Below, one piece after another: positions 1-9,827 of a stretch of DNA of 46,270 bases. How positions within the stretch are numbered: the first letter of the stretch is position 1; each line of letters begins with the position of its first letter. Made by a program: the position numbers and the translations under genes. The notes beneath the pieces were generated by a model. The model worked only from the letters and a program-made list of their open reading frames with translations. It was not told where the DNA came from and made no database searches. Origin of the DNA: Hydrogenophaga sp. (GTDB taxonomy: Bacteria > Pseudomonadota > Gammaproteobacteria > Burkholderiales > Burkholderiaceae_C). Location of the stretch: contig JAURYH010000068.1 in assembly GCA_030653975.1 (NCBI GenBank), positions 1-46,270 of the forward strand. Direction: 5' to 3'.

Positions 1-136
1 GGTCGCTGCCCCCCGAGGGGGCTGTTTCGCCTTGGGGCGGCCCGGCGGCGAAACCTGGCCCCCACGCTCCGCCGCTGCGCGGGTCGCTGCCCCCCGAGGG
101 GGCTGTTTCGCCTTGGGGCGGCCCGGCGGCGAAACC
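1..136. repeat. GC-rich dispersed repeat, two 55-bp direct copies
   Basis: Two identical 55-base copies lie at 1-55 and 82-136, separated by a 26-base spacer (81-base period). Each contains the hairpin-forming stretch CCCCCCGAGGGGG followed by a second GC-rich part ending GGCGGCGAAACC. The first copy begins at the window edge, so more copies may lie outside. The block sits just downstream of the phosphatase gene on the minus strand and could act as a transcript end or simply be a dispersed repeat. A relative occurs at 40788-40829. Confidence 0.85.
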
Positions 137-156
137 CGCAGGGCGCAGAAAAACGC

Positions 157-915
157 TCAACCCAAAGGGTCAAACTTGACGATGGTCAGCGACAGGTTGT
201 CGCCCATGCCTTTGGCACGCGAGCGCGCTTTCTGGATCAGGAATTCGCACGCTTCACGCGGGGTGAGCATGGCCACGGTGCTGGCGAGTTCTTCCGGTGT
301 GAAGTAGTGCCAGACGCCGTCGCTGCAGGCGAGCAGGGCGTCACCGGGGCCGAGCTTTTGTACCACGTGGATGTCCACCGGCGGATCGTTGTCTGTGCCC
401 AGGCAGCCCATGAGGATGTTGGAGTGCGGGTGGTCCAGCGCCTCTTCTTCGGTGATCTCGCCCTGGTTGACCAGGGTCTGCACGTAGGAATGGTCCATGG
501 AGCGAAAGACCATCTGACCTTGGCGGAAGTGGTAGATGCGCGAGTCGCCGGCGTGGATCCAGTGGCAGTCGCCACCCGGGTTGACCAGGAAGGCGGCGAT
601 GGTGCTGTGCGGTTCCTGTTCGGCAGAGACCGCCGTCAGCTTGATGACCAGATGCGACTCTTCCACGATCTGGCGCAGCATCGCCGATGGGTCGTCGGTC
701 TCGGGATCAAAGCGTTCAAAGAGCTGTCGCGCGGTCAGCATGACCTGGTCCGAGGCCTTGCGCCCACCGCTGCGTCCCCCCATGCCATCGGCGATCACCG
801 ACAGCAGGCAACCGTCGTGGCGCTGGTGGTGGAGCAGGCAGACCTGGTCCTGCTGGTAATCGCGATCACCCCGGTGGATGCCGGTGGACGCGTGGATGCG
901 GTAGCCTTTGGACAT
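157..915 (-). CDS. PP2C-family serine/threonine protein phosphatase
   Basis: A 252-residue soluble metal-dependent phosphatase of the PP2C/Stp type, which removes phosphate from Ser/Thr of target proteins. The metal-binding motifs are all visible: Asp23 in RDYQQDQ, DGMGG at 43-47, GDSRIY near 118, SDGVW near 195 and GDNLS near 241. No signal peptide or membrane segment is present, so it is a catalytic domain alone in the cytoplasm. The ATG at 915 is preferred over a TTG three codons upstream; neither has a clear ribosome-binding site. It is divergent from the helicase gene across about 190 bases. No partner kinase is in the window, so its substrate is unknown. Confidence 0.9.
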   Translation of the reverse strand: MSKGYRIHASTGIHRGDRDYQQDQVCLLHHQRHDGCLLSVIADGMGGRSGGRKASDQVMLTARQLFERFDPETDDPSAMLRQIVEESHLVIKLTAVSAEQEPHSTIAAFLVNPGGDCHWIHAGDSRIYHFRQGQMVFRSMDHSYVQTLVNQGEITEEEALDHPHSNILMGCLGTDNDPPVDIHVVQKLGPGDALLACSDGVWHYFTPEELASTVAMLTPREACEFLIQKARSRAKGMGDNLSLTIVKFDPLG

Positions 916-1103
916 GTGGATCAAAAATCAGGGCGACACTGGCGGTGTCGAGGCGATGCGATGCGAATGGTAACGAGAAATCCCTACAGAGGCCGAGACT
1001 ATCACCAAATGCGCTTGATTCATCCTGCTGGCGGGCCGTGGTGTGTGGTGTCCTGTTGTGCCTTGTCCACCATCGGGTTACCCGTGCCGGCGGGAGGCGT
1101 CGT

Positions 1104-3152
1104 TTGACTGTTTTTGTGGACGCGGTCGAGGCTGTTTTTGCCGCCGATGGACCCTTGGCTGCGACCACACCCGGAGGTCTGCAGCCGCGCCAGGCGCAGA
1201 TTCACATGGCGCGCGCCGTGGCCGAGACCCTGGAGGCGCAGACCTGGCTTGCCGTGGAGGCGGGCACCGGCGTGGGCAAGACCTTTGCCTACCTCGCACC
1301 GTTGCTGCTGAGCGGACGCCGTGCCCTGCTGTCGACAGCCACCCAGGCCTTGCAGGAACAGCTGTTTGCGCGCGACATCCCGGCACTGAGCCGGGCGCTG
1401 GGTCTTCCGGTGCGGGTGGCCCTGCTCAAGGGTCGCGCCAGCTACGTCTGCCTGCAGCGCCTGGAGCAGGCGCGCAGCGGTCCTGTGGCCGGCACGTTGC
1501 GCGACCCGGCGCTGGCCACCGGGCTGGAGCACGTGCACCGCTGGGCCAGCGCGTCGGTGCAGGGCGACCTCGCCGAGTTGCCTGGGCTTGACGAGCACTC
1601 GCCCCTGCGCCCGTGGATCAGTTCCACGCGCGAGAACTGTCTGGCGGACGCTTGCCCGCGGCTGGCGAGCTGCCATGTGAACCGGGCCCGGCGTGCGGCC
1701 CAGCGGGCCGACTGGGTGGTGATCAACCACCACCTCTACTTCTCGGATCAGGCCGTACAGGCGTCCGGTCTGTCGGAACTGTTGCCGCAGGTGGAGGTGG
1801 TGGTGTTTGACGAGGCCCACCGGCTCAACGAGATCGGGGTGCAGTTCATGGGCGTGTCGCTGGACTCGGGGCGGTTGCGGGCACTGGCGCGCGAACTGGC
1901 GAGCCAGGGGCCGGTGTGGGCGCGCGGCCAGCGACCCTGGGCGCATCTGGCGCTGGAGCTGGAGCACGCCGTACACCACCTGGCGCGGGTTCCTCGGTCG
2001 GGTGCGGCACCCGCTGGGCGCTGTCGCTGGTCGTCGCCAACCCCCGAGGGGCTGGATCCGCGGCTCTGGACGCTGGCCTTGCATGGCCTGGCCCAGGCCC
2101 TGCGGGCCATGGAACACGCGCTGGAGGCAACCCAGGGTGCTGCGGTCGAGCTGCAGCGCCTGCTGGACACCGTGCGCGGATGGTTGGCCGACTGGCCCCG
2201 CTGGACAGAATCACCGACGGCCAGCACAGCCAGTGAAGCCGTGCGCTGGGCCGATGTGGATGGGGCCGGTGGCTGGCGCCTGGTGAGCGTGCCGCCGGAT
2301 GCTTCGGCCCGCTTTGCGCTGGCGGGCAGGGCGCCTCAGGCGGCGCGCAGCTGGATCTTCACCTCGGCCACGCTGGGCAGCGACGAGGCGCTGCGCTGGT
2401 TCACCGAGCCGCTGGGCCTGCAACACCACGAGGGGTTGCGCACCCTGCGACTGCCCAGTCCGTTTGACCACGCCGCGCTGGCCTCCCTGTATGTGCCCCA
2501 CGACCTGCCGGAACCCGGTGAACCCGATCACACGCCGCGGCTGGCGCAGGCGGTTGCGCGCTGGGCATCGCGCCTGGGCGGGCGCACCCTGGTACTGACC
2601 ACCACCCTGCGCGCGGCCAGCCGCATGACCGATCTGCTCGCTGAAATGTTGCCCGCCGGCCCGGACGCTGCGCTGCAGGTGCTGGGCCAGGGGCGTTTGT
2701 CCCGGCGTGCGCTGCTGGCGCGGTTCCGTGCGGCTGCCGGCGCTGGTCAGCCGGGAGCCATCCTTGTGGCGTCTGCGTCGTTCTGGGAGGGTGTGGATCT
2801 GGCCGGTGATGTGCTGCAGCTGCTGGTGATCGACAAGTTGCCTTTTCCCTCACCTGGCGATCCCTTGATCGAGGCGCGGGCCCAGAAGCACACCGATGCC
2901 GGTCTCAGCGCGTTCAACGGTGTCTATCTGCCCCAGGCGGCGCAGGCGCTCAGGCAAGGGGTCGGGCGCCTGATCCGCAGCGAAACCGACCGCGGGGTGC
3001 TGGTGATCGGAGACCGGCGTCTGCTGACGCGGTCCTACGGCAATGCCTTGCTGGCCGCGCTGCCACCGATGCGGCGGCTGGTGGATGAAGACGAAGTGAT
3101 GCGCGCGCTGGAAGAGCTCGCGCTCACCAGAGCTTCCACCAAGGCTCGCTGA
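1104..3152 (+). CDS. ATP-dependent DNA helicase, DinG/YoaA (XPD-like) family
   Basis: A 682-residue superfamily 2 helicase. Walker A is GTGVGKT at residues 54-60 and the DEAH box is near 236-239. Four cysteines between about residues 115 and 190 (YVC, ENC, DAC, ASC) match the Fe-S cluster ligands of XPD/DinG helicases. The frame is open further upstream, but the TTG at 1104 has a strong ribosome-binding site (GGAGG at 1093-1097, six bases away) and begins at the residues expected of the family, so it is chosen. Proteins of this family unwind DNA with 5' overhangs, D-loops and R-loops during replication and repair. The stop overlaps the convergent bamD gene by 29 bases. DinG and YoaA cannot be told apart here. 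Confidence 0.93.
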   Translation: MTVFVDAVEAVFAADGPLAATTPGGLQPRQAQIHMARAVAETLEAQTWLAVEAGTGVGKTFAYLAPLLLSGRRALLSTATQALQEQLFARDIPALSRALGLPVRVALLKGRASYVCLQRLEQARSGPVAGTLRDPALATGLEHVHRWASASVQGDLAELPGLDEHSPLRPWISSTRENCLADACPRLASCHVNRARRAAQRADWVVINHHLYFSDQAVQASGLSELLPQVEVVVFDEAHRLNEIGVQFMGVSLDSGRLRALARELASQGPVWARGQRPWAHLALELEHAVHHLARVPRSGAAPAGRCRWSSPTPEGLDPRLWTLALHGLAQALRAMEHALEATQGAAVELQRLLDTVRGWLADWPRWTESPTASTASEAVRWADVDGAGGWRLVSVPPDASARFALAGRAPQAARSWIFTSATLGSDEALRWFTEPLGLQHHEGLRTLRLPSPFDHAALASLYVPHDLPEPGEPDHTPRLAQAVARWASRLGGRTLVLTTTLRAASRMTDLLAEMLPAGPDAALQVLGQGRLSRRALLARFRAAAGAGQPGAILVASASFWEGVDLAGDVLQLLVIDKLPFPSPGDPLIEARAQKHTDAGLSAFNGVYLPQAAQALRQGVGRLIRSETDRGVLVIGDRRLLTRSYGNALLAALPPMRRLVDEDEVMRALEELALTRASTKAR

Positions 3153-3930
3153 CGGACTTGCCACCCGGGCCGAGGTAGGCGCTTTGCGGGTAGTTGGCCT
3201 GCATCACCCGGCGGGCATCGTCACGCAACTGGGTCATGCCCAGTGCGTCGTAGCTGCGCACCAGAATGAACAGCGCTTCTTCCAGCGCCGGGGCGTCGGT
3301 GTAGTCGGTCAAGGCACTCTGCACCCGGTTGATGGCGGCCACGTAGGCGCCCCGGTTGTAGTAGTAGCGGGCGACATGGACCTCGTACTGCGCCAGTGAG
3401 TTCACGATGTAGGTCATGCGCACGCGCGCATCGGGCGCATAACGCGAATCGGGGAATCGTGTCACGACCTCACGCAGCGACTCGAACGAGGCCTTGGCCG
3501 CCTTCTGGTCGCGCTCGGACAGGTCCTGCCGCGCCAGTGAACCGAACAGGCCCAGGTTGTCGTTGAAGTTGACCAGGCCCTTGAGGTACAGCGCGTAGTC
3601 CAGCGCGGGGCTGGCGGGGTGCAGGCGCAGAAAGCGGTCGAGCGCGGCCAGGGCCTGTGCCTGTTCGCCGGCTTTGTAATGGGCGTAGGCCTTGTCAAGC
3701 TGGGCCTGTTGGGCCAGCGGCGTGCCGGCTGCACGGCCTTCGAGCTTTTCGTACAGCGTCACCGCCTTTTCGAAGTTGCCGGCATCGCGCTCTTCAAGGG
3801 CTTCGCTGTAAATCCTGTTGGGGCTCCAGCCCACGGTTTCGTCCACCGGCGTGCTGCTGCACCCCCACAGGGCGAGCAATGGTCCCAGCGTGCACAAAGA
3901 CACAGCCGATAATCTGAACGAACGCTTCAC
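3124..3930 (-). CDS. bamD: Outer-membrane assembly lipoprotein BamD
   Basis: A 268-residue lipoprotein of the BAM complex, which inserts beta-barrel proteins in the outer membrane. The N-terminus is a signal peptide ending in a lipobox (LALWGC, Cys24), followed by TPR-like helices typical of BamD/ComL (the AQLDKAYAHYKAGE repeat, and SRYAPDARVRM). The GTG at 3930 is preceded by AAAGGTG and gives a normal BamD length; the frame stays open far upstream, but that is antisense to rluD. The gene is divergent from rluD and convergent with the helicase gene, whose last 29 bases it overlaps. A TATAAT box lies about 43 bases upstream. Confidence 0.95.
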   Translation of the reverse strand: MKRSFRLSAVSLCTLGPLLALWGCSSTPVDETVGWSPNRIYSEALEERDAGNFEKAVTLYEKLEGRAAGTPLAQQAQLDKAYAHYKAGEQAQALAALDRFLRLHPASPALDYALYLKGLVNFNDNLGLFGSLARQDLSERDQKAAKASFESLREVVTRFPDSRYAPDARVRMTYIVNSLAQYEVHVARYYYNRGAYVAAINRVQSALTDYTDAPALEEALFILVRSYDALGMTQLRDDARRVMQANYPQSAYLGPGGKSVSEPWWKLW

Positions 3931-3972
3931 ACGCACACCTTTACAACAGGAAAACAGGTCTTGGCAGCTGAA

Positions 3973-3978
3973 ATTATA
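3973..3978 (-). promoter_or_regulatory. Putative -10 box of the bamD promoter
   Basis: The minus strand reads a perfect TATAAT here, in an AT-rich island within GC-rich DNA between bamD and rluD. It is about 43 bases upstream of the bamD start. No good -35 hexamer is visible at 16-18 bases spacing (GGTGTC at best), so the call rests mainly on the -10 and its position. Confidence 0.45.
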
Positions 3979-4005
3979 TCGACGGGGGGGCGGCCGACAC
4001 CGGGG

Positions 4006-5001
4006 ATGACCCCTGAGGCTTCCGAGCCAATGAACGGCGGCGATGACGCCCTGCTGGAAACCGAGACCCGTTGTTGCGAAATCCCGGCCGCGATGCATGG
4101 CTGGCGGGTCGACCGCGCGCTGGCCCGCCTGATCCCCGAGTTCTCGCGTTCCTACCTGCAGCAGCTCATGGCCGATGGTGCGGTGCAGCTGCTGGGGGCT
4201 GCGGTGCACAAGCCCTCGACCCGCATCCAGGTGGGGCATCTGCTGCAGGTGGAATTGCGCCCCACCCAGCAGGCCATGGCCTTCGTGGCCCAGCCGATGG
4301 CGCTGGACGTGGTTTTCGAAGACCCGCACCTGCTGGTGATCAACAAGCCCGCCGGGCTCGTGGTGCACCCGGCGGCCGGGAACTGGAGTGGCACGCTGCT
4401 CAATGGTCTGCTCGCCCACCACGCTGCGGCGGCCCAGTTGCCGCGCGCGGGCATCGTGCACCGGCTCGACAAGGACACCTCGGGCCTGATGCTGGTGGGC
4501 AAGAGCCGGCCGGCGGTGGACGCACTGGTGCGTGCCATCGCTGCGCGCGAGGTGCATCGCGGTTATCTCGCGCTGGCGCAGGGCCGCTGGAAGGGCGCGA
4601 CCGAGCAGGTGGTGGACCAGCCTGTGGGCCGCGACACCCACAACCGCCTGCGCATGGCGGTGCTGCGGCCGGACGCCACCAGTGGCAAACCCGCCCAGAC
4701 CACCATCCGGCTGCTCGACGGCAACGACCAGGCCTGCCTGGTGGCCTGCAAGCTGCACACCGGCCGCACGCACCAGATCCGGGTGCACATGGCCTGGCTC
4801 GGGCATCCGCTGGTGGGTGATGCGCTGTACGGCGGCAGACCTTTGTATGGCATGCCGCGCCAGGCCTTGCACGCCACCCGCCTGCGTCTTTTGCACCCGA
4901 TCTCGGGCGTTCAGCTCGCATTCCAGTCCGCGCCACCGGGCGATTTTCAGGAAGCACTGGAACAGGCCGGGCTCCATTACAATGAAGTCCAGTTGGGGTG
5001 A
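4006..5001 (+). CDS. rluD: 23S rRNA pseudouridine synthase RluD
   Basis: A 331-residue enzyme of the RluA/RluD family, which in E. coli makes pseudouridines 1911, 1915 and 1917 in helix 69 of 23S rRNA. An N-terminal S4-like RNA-binding region (about 25-90) precedes the catalytic domain, with the signature HRLDKDTSGL near residue 154 (catalytic Asp) and the later motif GRTHQIRVHM. The start is uncertain: ATG 4006 gives the usual length, ATG 4030 is also possible, and TTG 3961 would run over the bamD -10 box. It is divergent from bamD, an order common in beta- and gammaproteobacteria. The subtype (RluD rather than RluC) is inferred from the bamD neighbourhood and the S4 region. Confidence 0.93.
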   Translation: MTPEASEPMNGGDDALLETETRCCEIPAAMHGWRVDRALARLIPEFSRSYLQQLMADGAVQLLGAAVHKPSTRIQVGHLLQVELRPTQQAMAFVAQPMALDVVFEDPHLLVINKPAGLVVHPAAGNWSGTLLNGLLAHHAAAAQLPRAGIVHRLDKDTSGLMLVGKSRPAVDALVRAIAAREVHRGYLALAQGRWKGATEQVVDQPVGRDTHNRLRMAVLRPDATSGKPAQTTIRLLDGNDQACLVACKLHTGRTHQIRVHMAWLGHPLVGDALYGGRPLYGMPRQALHATRLRLLHPISGVQLAFQSAPPGDFQEALEQAGLHYNEVQLG

Positions 5002-5210
5002 TGCCACCCCGGCTGTGCAAAAGCCTTCAGCAGGCCGCTTTTTCGGGATGGTTCCCGATGATTTTGACAGCCCCACCCGGATGGCTCCGCCCGATGCCCT
5101 GATGTTGCGGACCGCCTGGTGACCCAGCCCCGCCGCCGGTCGGGCACACCAGCAGCCTTCGCACCCTCCGCAGCCCGGACCGGACAACCGGTTTTTGACA
5201 GACACCAGCG
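5002..5210. other. Non-coding gap between rluD and scpB
   Basis: This 209-base stretch contains no convincing gene. In many relatives rluD is followed by the multicopper-like polyphenol oxidase gene pgeF (yfiH); nothing resembling it is readable here in any frame. A TTGACA hexamer at 5195-5200 lies too close to the scpB start codon (5211) to serve as a -35 element for it. Confidence 0.6.
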
Positions 5211-5888
5211 ATGAACACCACGGATGCCCGACGCGTCCTCGAGACCGCTTTGATCTGCGCGCCGCAACCGCTCTCCGTGCGGGAGCTGGGCGTGCTTTTC
5301 GACATGGAAGTGTCGCCCGACACCCTCAAGAGCCTGCTGGCCGACCTGCAGCTGGAGTGGGCTGGTCGCGGCGTGGAGCTGGTGCAGGTGGCCAGCGGCT
5401 GGCGCTTCCAGAGCCGGCCGGACATGCGTCCTTACCTGGACCGGCTGCACCCCGAAAAGCCCCCCAGATACACCCGCGCCACGCTGGAAACGCTGGCCAT
5501 CATCGCCTACCGCCAGCCCGTCACCCGCGGTGACATGGAAGACATCCGCGGCGTGACCATCAACTCACTGCTCCTGAAGCAACTTGAAGACCGGGGCTGG
5601 GTCGAAGTAATCGGTCACCGCGAAACGGTTGGGCGCCCGGCCCTGTTTGCCACCACCCGCCAGTTTCTGGACGATCTGGGCCTGGCTTCGCTGGACCAGC
5701 TGCCGCCGCTCGAAGGCAGCGAGGTGCAGGAATCTGCGCTGGACCGACTGGACTTCGAGGCGCTTTCATCGAGCCTCTTGCCCGAGGCGGGCGAAACCGT
5801 TGAGGTGTCGTTGATCGACGCCGACCCCACCGAATCCGAATCCGAAACCGCGACCGAGACGCCCGAGCCTTCCACAGGAACACCATGA
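5211..5888 (+). CDS. scpB: Segregation and condensation protein B
   Basis: A 225-residue ScpB, the winged-helix dimer that bridges kleisin ScpA and SMC in chromosome condensation. The N-terminal domain (about 1-80) and the motif [15 protein letters not shown] followed by IRGV are diagnostic. The tail after about residue 185 is acidic and low in complexity. It overlaps rluB by four bases (ATGA), so the two are probably translationally coupled; scpB-rluB is a common pair. ScpA, usually needed with ScpB, is not in the window and must be encoded elsewhere if present. The start has no strong ribosome-binding site but matches the family N-terminus. Confidence 0.93.
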   Translation: MNTTDARRVLETALICAPQPLSVRELGVLFDMEVSPDTLKSLLADLQLEWAGRGVELVQVASGWRFQSRPDMRPYLDRLHPEKPPRYTRATLETLAIIAYRQPVTRGDMEDIRGVTINSLLLKQLEDRGWVEVIGHRETVGRPALFATTRQFLDDLGLASLDQLPPLEGSEVQESALDRLDFEALSSSLLPEAGETVEVSLIDADPTESESETATETPEPSTGTP

Positions 5889-7210
5889 CCATGGCGAACA
5901 CCCCCACACCTCCAGACACCCCCCGCGAGGTCGAAATGGTCGAACCCGTCGGCCACGACACGACCGCGCCGCAGGCGCAGAGTGATGTCCCTGTGGCGAC
6001 GGCCCGTCCCCCGGCCGAAGCACCCGACGCCCTGCAGTTCGATGACGTGGTCAGTGGCGCTTTTGATGCCGAGCAGGAAACAGGCCTGCCGTTGCCGACC
6101 AAGCGCGTGCTCGCTCCGCAGGCCGACTCGCCGAAGCTGCACAAGGTGCTGGCGCAGGCGGGCATGGGTTCGCGGCTGGAGATGGAACAGTTGATCCTGG
6201 AGGGCCGCATCTCCGTCAACGGCGAGCCGGCCCACGTGGGTCAGCGCATCCAGTTCGGCGATGTGATCAAGGTCAATGGCAAACCGGTGCGTGTGCGCAT
6301 GACGCCGCCGCCGCCGCGCGTGCTGGCCTATCACAAGCCCGCGGGTGAAGTCGTGTCCCATGATGATCCGCAGAATCGGCCCACCGTGTTTCGCCGCCTG
6401 CCGCGCCTGTACCAGGGCAAATGGCAGTCGGTCGGTCGCCTCGATCTGAACACCGAAGGCCTGTTGTTGCTGACCGACTCGGGCGAGCTGGCGAATCGCT
6501 TGATGCACCCGCGTTTCGGCCTGCAGCGCGAATACGCGGTGCGCGTGCTCGGTGCCTTGTCCAATGAAGAAAAACAGCGCCTGCTCGACGGTGTGCGGCT
6601 GGACGACGGTGTGGCCCAGTTCTCGAGTATCGAAGACGGTGGCGGTGAAGGGGCCAACTGCTGGTATCGCGTGACCATCGGCGAGGGGCGCAACCGCGAG
6701 GTGCGCCGCATGCTCGAAGCCGTGGGCCACGCGGTCAGCCGCCTGATCCGCATCCGCTACGGCGCCATGATGCTGCCGCGGGGGCTCAAGCGGGGCGTCT
6801 GGGTGGAACTGGACCAGCAGGACATCGACCGCCTGACCGCTGCCGCCGGCATGCCGGCAGCCACCGGCGACGACCGTGCGCCCCGTGGCCGGCACCCGGC
6901 CACGCGCGGAAAGCCGGCACCCAAGGGTGGCGGGCGCAACTACGGCAACCCGCCCGGCAGCCGGGGTGAAGCGCCCGCTGTGCGGCGCAGCAGCATGTTT
7001 GGCACACCCTCCGACAACCCCAAGGCCCGTGGCGGCAAGCCGGGCGGGCAGGGCGGCGGCGCTGCCCAGCCCGATCCCTTGAAAACCTCGTTTGGCTACA
7101 TCGGCCAGGACGCGCTGCAGCGCAAGCGAGAGCAGGACGGCGCTCGTGGTGGGCCGTCCGGTGGTCGTCGGCGTGGCGGCGGTGGCGGCGGGCGCAGCGG
7201 TGGGCGCTGA
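5885..7210 (+). CDS. rluB: 23S rRNA pseudouridine-2605 synthase RluB, with Gly/Arg-rich tail
   Basis: A 441-residue pseudouridine synthase of the RsuA/RluB family. After a roughly 75-residue acidic/proline-rich lead, an S4 domain ([13 protein letters not shown]) and the catalytic motif [11 protein letters not shown] (Asp near 186) follow. From about residue 320 the protein becomes a basic, Gly/Arg/Pro-rich unstructured tail ending in repeated RRGGGGGG and RSGGR. E. coli RluB also has a long basic tail, which in such enzymes can add RNA affinity. The start ATG overlaps the scpB stop (ATGA). RluB rather than RluE/RsuA is inferred from the scpB linkage. Confidence 0.92.
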   Translation: MTMANTPTPPDTPREVEMVEPVGHDTTAPQAQSDVPVATARPPAEAPDALQFDDVVSGAFDAEQETGLPLPTKRVLAPQADSPKLHKVLAQAGMGSRLEMEQLILEGRISVNGEPAHVGQRIQFGDVIKVNGKPVRVRMTPPPPRVLAYHKPAGEVVSHDDPQNRPTVFRRLPRLYQGKWQSVGRLDLNTEGLLLLTDSGELANRLMHPRFGLQREYAVRVLGALSNEEKQRLLDGVRLDDGVAQFSSIEDGGGEGANCWYRVTIGEGRNREVRRMLEAVGHAVSRLIRIRYGAMMLPRGLKRGVWVELDQQDIDRLTAAAGMPAATGDDRAPRGRHPATRGKPAPKGGGRNYGNPPGSRGEAPAVRRSSMFGTPSDNPKARGGKPGGQGGGAAQPDPLKTSFGYIGQDALQRKREQDGARGGPSGGRRRGGGGGGRSGGR

Positions 7211-7321
7211 GCGCCAGGGCCCAGGCGCGTCTGCCCCATGCAGGTCATGGGGGCGATGTAGAATCAAAGGTTTTGCAGCACTGCGAAAAAATCGTTTTTA
7301 TCAATAAATTCAAGGACCACC

Positions 7322-7747
7322 ATGGCCATCGAACGCACCCTCTCGATCATCAAGCCCGACGCCGTTGCCAAGAACGTGATCGGCCAGATTTACGCCCGTT
7401 TTGAAGCCGCCGGCCTGAAGGTCGTGGCCGCCCGCATGGCCCACCTGTCGCGCGGCGAAGCCGAGCAGTTCTACGCTGTGCACAAAGAGCGTCCTTTCTT
7501 CAAGGACCTGGTGGACTTCATGATCTCCGGCCCGGTGATGATCCAGGCGCTGGAAGGCGAAGGCGCGATTGCCAAGAACCGCGACCTGATGGGCGCTACC
7601 GACCCGAAGAAGGCCGCCGCAGGCACCATCCGCGCCGACTTTGCCGACAGCATTGATGCCAACGCCGTGCACGGCTCTGACGCCCCCGAGACGGCCGCCG
7701 CTGAAGTGGCGTTCTTCTTCGCCGGCATGAACGTCTACACGCGCTGA
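7322..7747 (+). CDS. ndk: Nucleoside diphosphate kinase
   Basis: A 141-residue NDK, the cytosolic enzyme that balances NTP and dNTP pools by a phosphohistidine ping-pong reaction. The active-site motif NAVHGSD carries the catalytic His near residue 117, and the length is exactly that of bacterial NDKs. The ATG has a good ribosome-binding site (AAGGA, 7312-7316). The 111-base upstream region includes TAGAAT at 7259-7264, which could be a -10 box, but no -35 is clear. It precedes rlmN by about 20 bases, the usual order in betaproteobacteria. Confidence 0.97.
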   Translation: MAIERTLSIIKPDAVAKNVIGQIYARFEAAGLKVVAARMAHLSRGEAEQFYAVHKERPFFKDLVDFMISGPVMIQALEGEGAIAKNRDLMGATDPKKAAAGTIRADFADSIDANAVHGSDAPETAAAEVAFFFAGMNVYTR

Positions 7748-7767
7748 ACACGCGCGTTGACCATGTG

Positions 7768-8922
7768 ATGACGGCCAACCTGCTCGACCTTGATCTTGAG
7801 GGCCTGGCCGCCTTTTGCGAACAGCTGGGCGAAAAACGCTTTCGCGCCGTCCAGCTGTTTCGCTGGATCCATCAAAAAGGGGCCTCGCGTTTCGACGAGA
7901 TGACCGATCTCGCCAAAAGCCTGCGCGAGAAACTGCCCTCGGTCTGTCACATCTCCGACCTGCCGGTGCTATCGCGCCAGGATTCGGCCGACGGCACCAT
8001 CAAGTGGCTGTTCGATGTCGGAGACGGCAACGCGGTGGAAACCGTGTTCATTCCCGAAGACGATCGGGGCACCCTCTGCATTTCTTCCCAGGCTGGTTGC
8101 GCCGTGGGCTGCCGTTTCTGCTCCACCGGCCACCAGGGTTTTTCGCGCAACCTCACCACCGGCGAGATCCTGGCGCAGCTCTGGCACGCCGAACATTTCC
8201 TGCGCAAGCACCTGAAGTCCGCCGACCGCGTGATCACCAACGTGGTGATGATGGGCATGGGCGAGCCGCTGCAGAACTACAGCGCCCTCGTGCCCGCCTT
8301 GCGCGTGATGCTGGACGACCACGGCTATGGCCTGTCGCGCCGCCGGGTCACGGTGTCCACGTCCGGTGTCGTGCCGATGATCGACCGCCTGGCGCAGGAC
8401 GTGCCGGTGGCGCTGGCCGTTTCGCTGCACGCGCCCAACGATGCCCTGCGCGACTCGCTGGTGCCGCTGAACCGCAAATACCCGATCGCCGAGCTGCTCG
8501 ACGCCTGCCTGCGTTACCTGCCGGCCGCGCCGCGCGATTTCATCACCTTCGAGTACTGCATGCTGGAGGGTGTGAACGACCAGCCAGAGCACGCGCAGCA
8601 ATTGCTGAAGCTGGTCAAGACGCACGGTGGCCGCGGCGTTCCGTGCAAAATCAACCTCATTCCGTTCAATCCCTTCCCGGACTCGGGGCTCAAGTGCTCA
8701 CCGCGCGCCGTTGTGCTGCGCTTCGGGCAGATCCTCAACGAGGGCGGGGTGGTCACGACGGTGCGCAAGACCCGTGGCGATGACATCGACGCTGCCTGCG
8801 GCCAGCTGGCGGGCGACGTGCTCGACCGCACCGACGCAGCCCGCCGCCTGGCCGAGCGCCGCCAGGACGCCGCCGTGCAACCCATCCGATTCGTGCACAC
8901 AGCCAAGGACCCACAGGTATGA
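7768..8922 (+). CDS. rlmN: Dual-specificity RNA methyltransferase RlmN
   Basis: A 384-residue radical SAM enzyme that methylates C2 of A2503 in 23S rRNA and A37 in some tRNAs. The Fe-S motif CAVGCRFC is at about residues 111-118, preceded by the conserved TLC cysteine. The methyl-carrying cysteine lies in [12 protein letters not shown] near residue 344. ATG 7768 is chosen; a GTG one codon upstream is also in frame. The last four bases overlap the pilW start (ATGA). Confidence 0.96.
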   Translation: MTANLLDLDLEGLAAFCEQLGEKRFRAVQLFRWIHQKGASRFDEMTDLAKSLREKLPSVCHISDLPVLSRQDSADGTIKWLFDVGDGNAVETVFIPEDDRGTLCISSQAGCAVGCRFCSTGHQGFSRNLTTGEILAQLWHAEHFLRKHLKSADRVITNVVMMGMGEPLQNYSALVPALRVMLDDHGYGLSRRRVTVSTSGVVPMIDRLAQDVPVALAVSLHAPNDALRDSLVPLNRKYPIAELLDACLRYLPAAPRDFITFEYCMLEGVNDQPEHAQQLLKLVKTHGGRGVPCKINLIPFNPFPDSGLKCSPRAVVLRFGQILNEGGVVTTVRKTRGDDIDAACGQLAGDVLDRTDAARRLAERRQDAAVQPIRFVHTAKDPQV

Positions 8923-9827
8923 CAGACGCATTTGCCCACAGCCACCGGGATCACGCTCCTTCCATGTTGCCAGCCGCCTCGTGTGCGGTGCACGGCGCCC
9001 AGTCAACCGGCGAAGTTCAGCGATTCTGGGTCAGCACCGTGATGCTGTGGCTGCTGCTGGCCGCCGGTGTGGCGTTGTTGTCGGCTTGCGCCGGGGCACC
9101 GGCTTCGGCCACCACGACCACGGCCGAGCCGATCACCGATTCCGATGAACCCGAGACGCGCAAGCGGGCACGGATTCGCCTGGAGCTGGCGTCGAGCTAT
9201 TTCGAGCAAGGGCAAAACACGGTGGCGCTGGACGAAATCAAGCAGTCGCTGGCCGCCGACCCGGGCTACGGGCCGGCGTACGTGTTGCGCGGGCTCGTCT
9301 ACATGCGGCTGAACGATGCCCGCCTGGCCGAGGACAGTTTCCGCCGCGCCCTGCAGATCAATCCCCGTGACCCGGACGCACTGCACAATTACGGCTGGTT
9401 CACCTGCAACCAGAACCGTTACACCGAAGCCATCCCGCTCTTTACCCGGGCGCTGGCCAGCCCGGTCTACGGAGGCCAGGCCAAGACCTACATGGCCAAG
9501 GGGATCTGCCAGACCCGCATGGGCCAGCTGGCCGAGGCCGAAGGCAGCTTTGCCCGTTCCTACGAACTGGACGCCGCCAACCCCATCACGGGCTACAACC
9601 TGGCGGCGCTGCTCTTCAAACGGGGCGACGACACGCGTGCCCAGTTCTATATCCGGCGTCTGAACAACTCCGATCTGGCCAACGCCGAGACGCTGTGGCT
9701 GGGCATCAAGGTCGAGCGCAAGCTGAACAACAACGCGGCGGTCGGCCAGCTGGCCCAACAGCTGGAGCGGCGTTACCCGAAGTCGCGTGAATGGGCGGCC
9801 TACCAACGGGGTTCGTTTCATGAATGA
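8919..9827 (+). CDS. pilW: Type IV pilus biogenesis/stability lipoprotein PilW (PilF-type TPR protein)
   Basis: A 302-residue TPR lipoprotein. A hydrophobic segment ends in a lipobox (LLSAC, Cys57), followed by TPR units such as [14 protein letters not shown] and [15 protein letters not shown]. PilW/PilF pilotins help the PilQ secretin assemble in the outer membrane. The N-terminus is unusually long before the signal segment, so translation might begin downstream (for instance GTG 9039 or ATG 9042). However, ATG 8919 overlaps the rlmN stop and suits coupling. It overlaps rodZ by eight bases. Position between rlmN and rodZ is typical of betaproteobacteria. Confidence 0.92.
   Translation: MTDAFAHSHRDHAPSMLPAASCAVHGAQSTGEVQRFWVSTVMLWLLLAAGVALLSACAGAPASATTTTAEPITDSDEPETRKRARIRLELASSYFEQGQNTVALDEIKQSLAADPGYGPAYVLRGLVYMRLNDARLAEDSFRRALQINPRDPDALHNYGWFTCNQNRYTEAIPLFTRALASPVYGGQAKTYMAKGICQTRMGQLAEAEGSFARSYELDAANPITGYNLAALLFKRGDDTRAQFYIRRLNNSDLANAETLWLGIKVERKLNNNAAVGQLAQQLERRYPKSREWAAYQRGSFHE

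Noticed and set aside
4983..5122. Short frame after rluD as a remnant of pgeF
   Set aside because: No resemblance to the PgeF N-terminus or later motifs.
3931..5205. Upstream extension of the bamD frame, antisense to rluD
   Set aside because: The lipoprotein signal and the GTG with ribosome-binding site at 3930 define the start; the extension has no homology signal.
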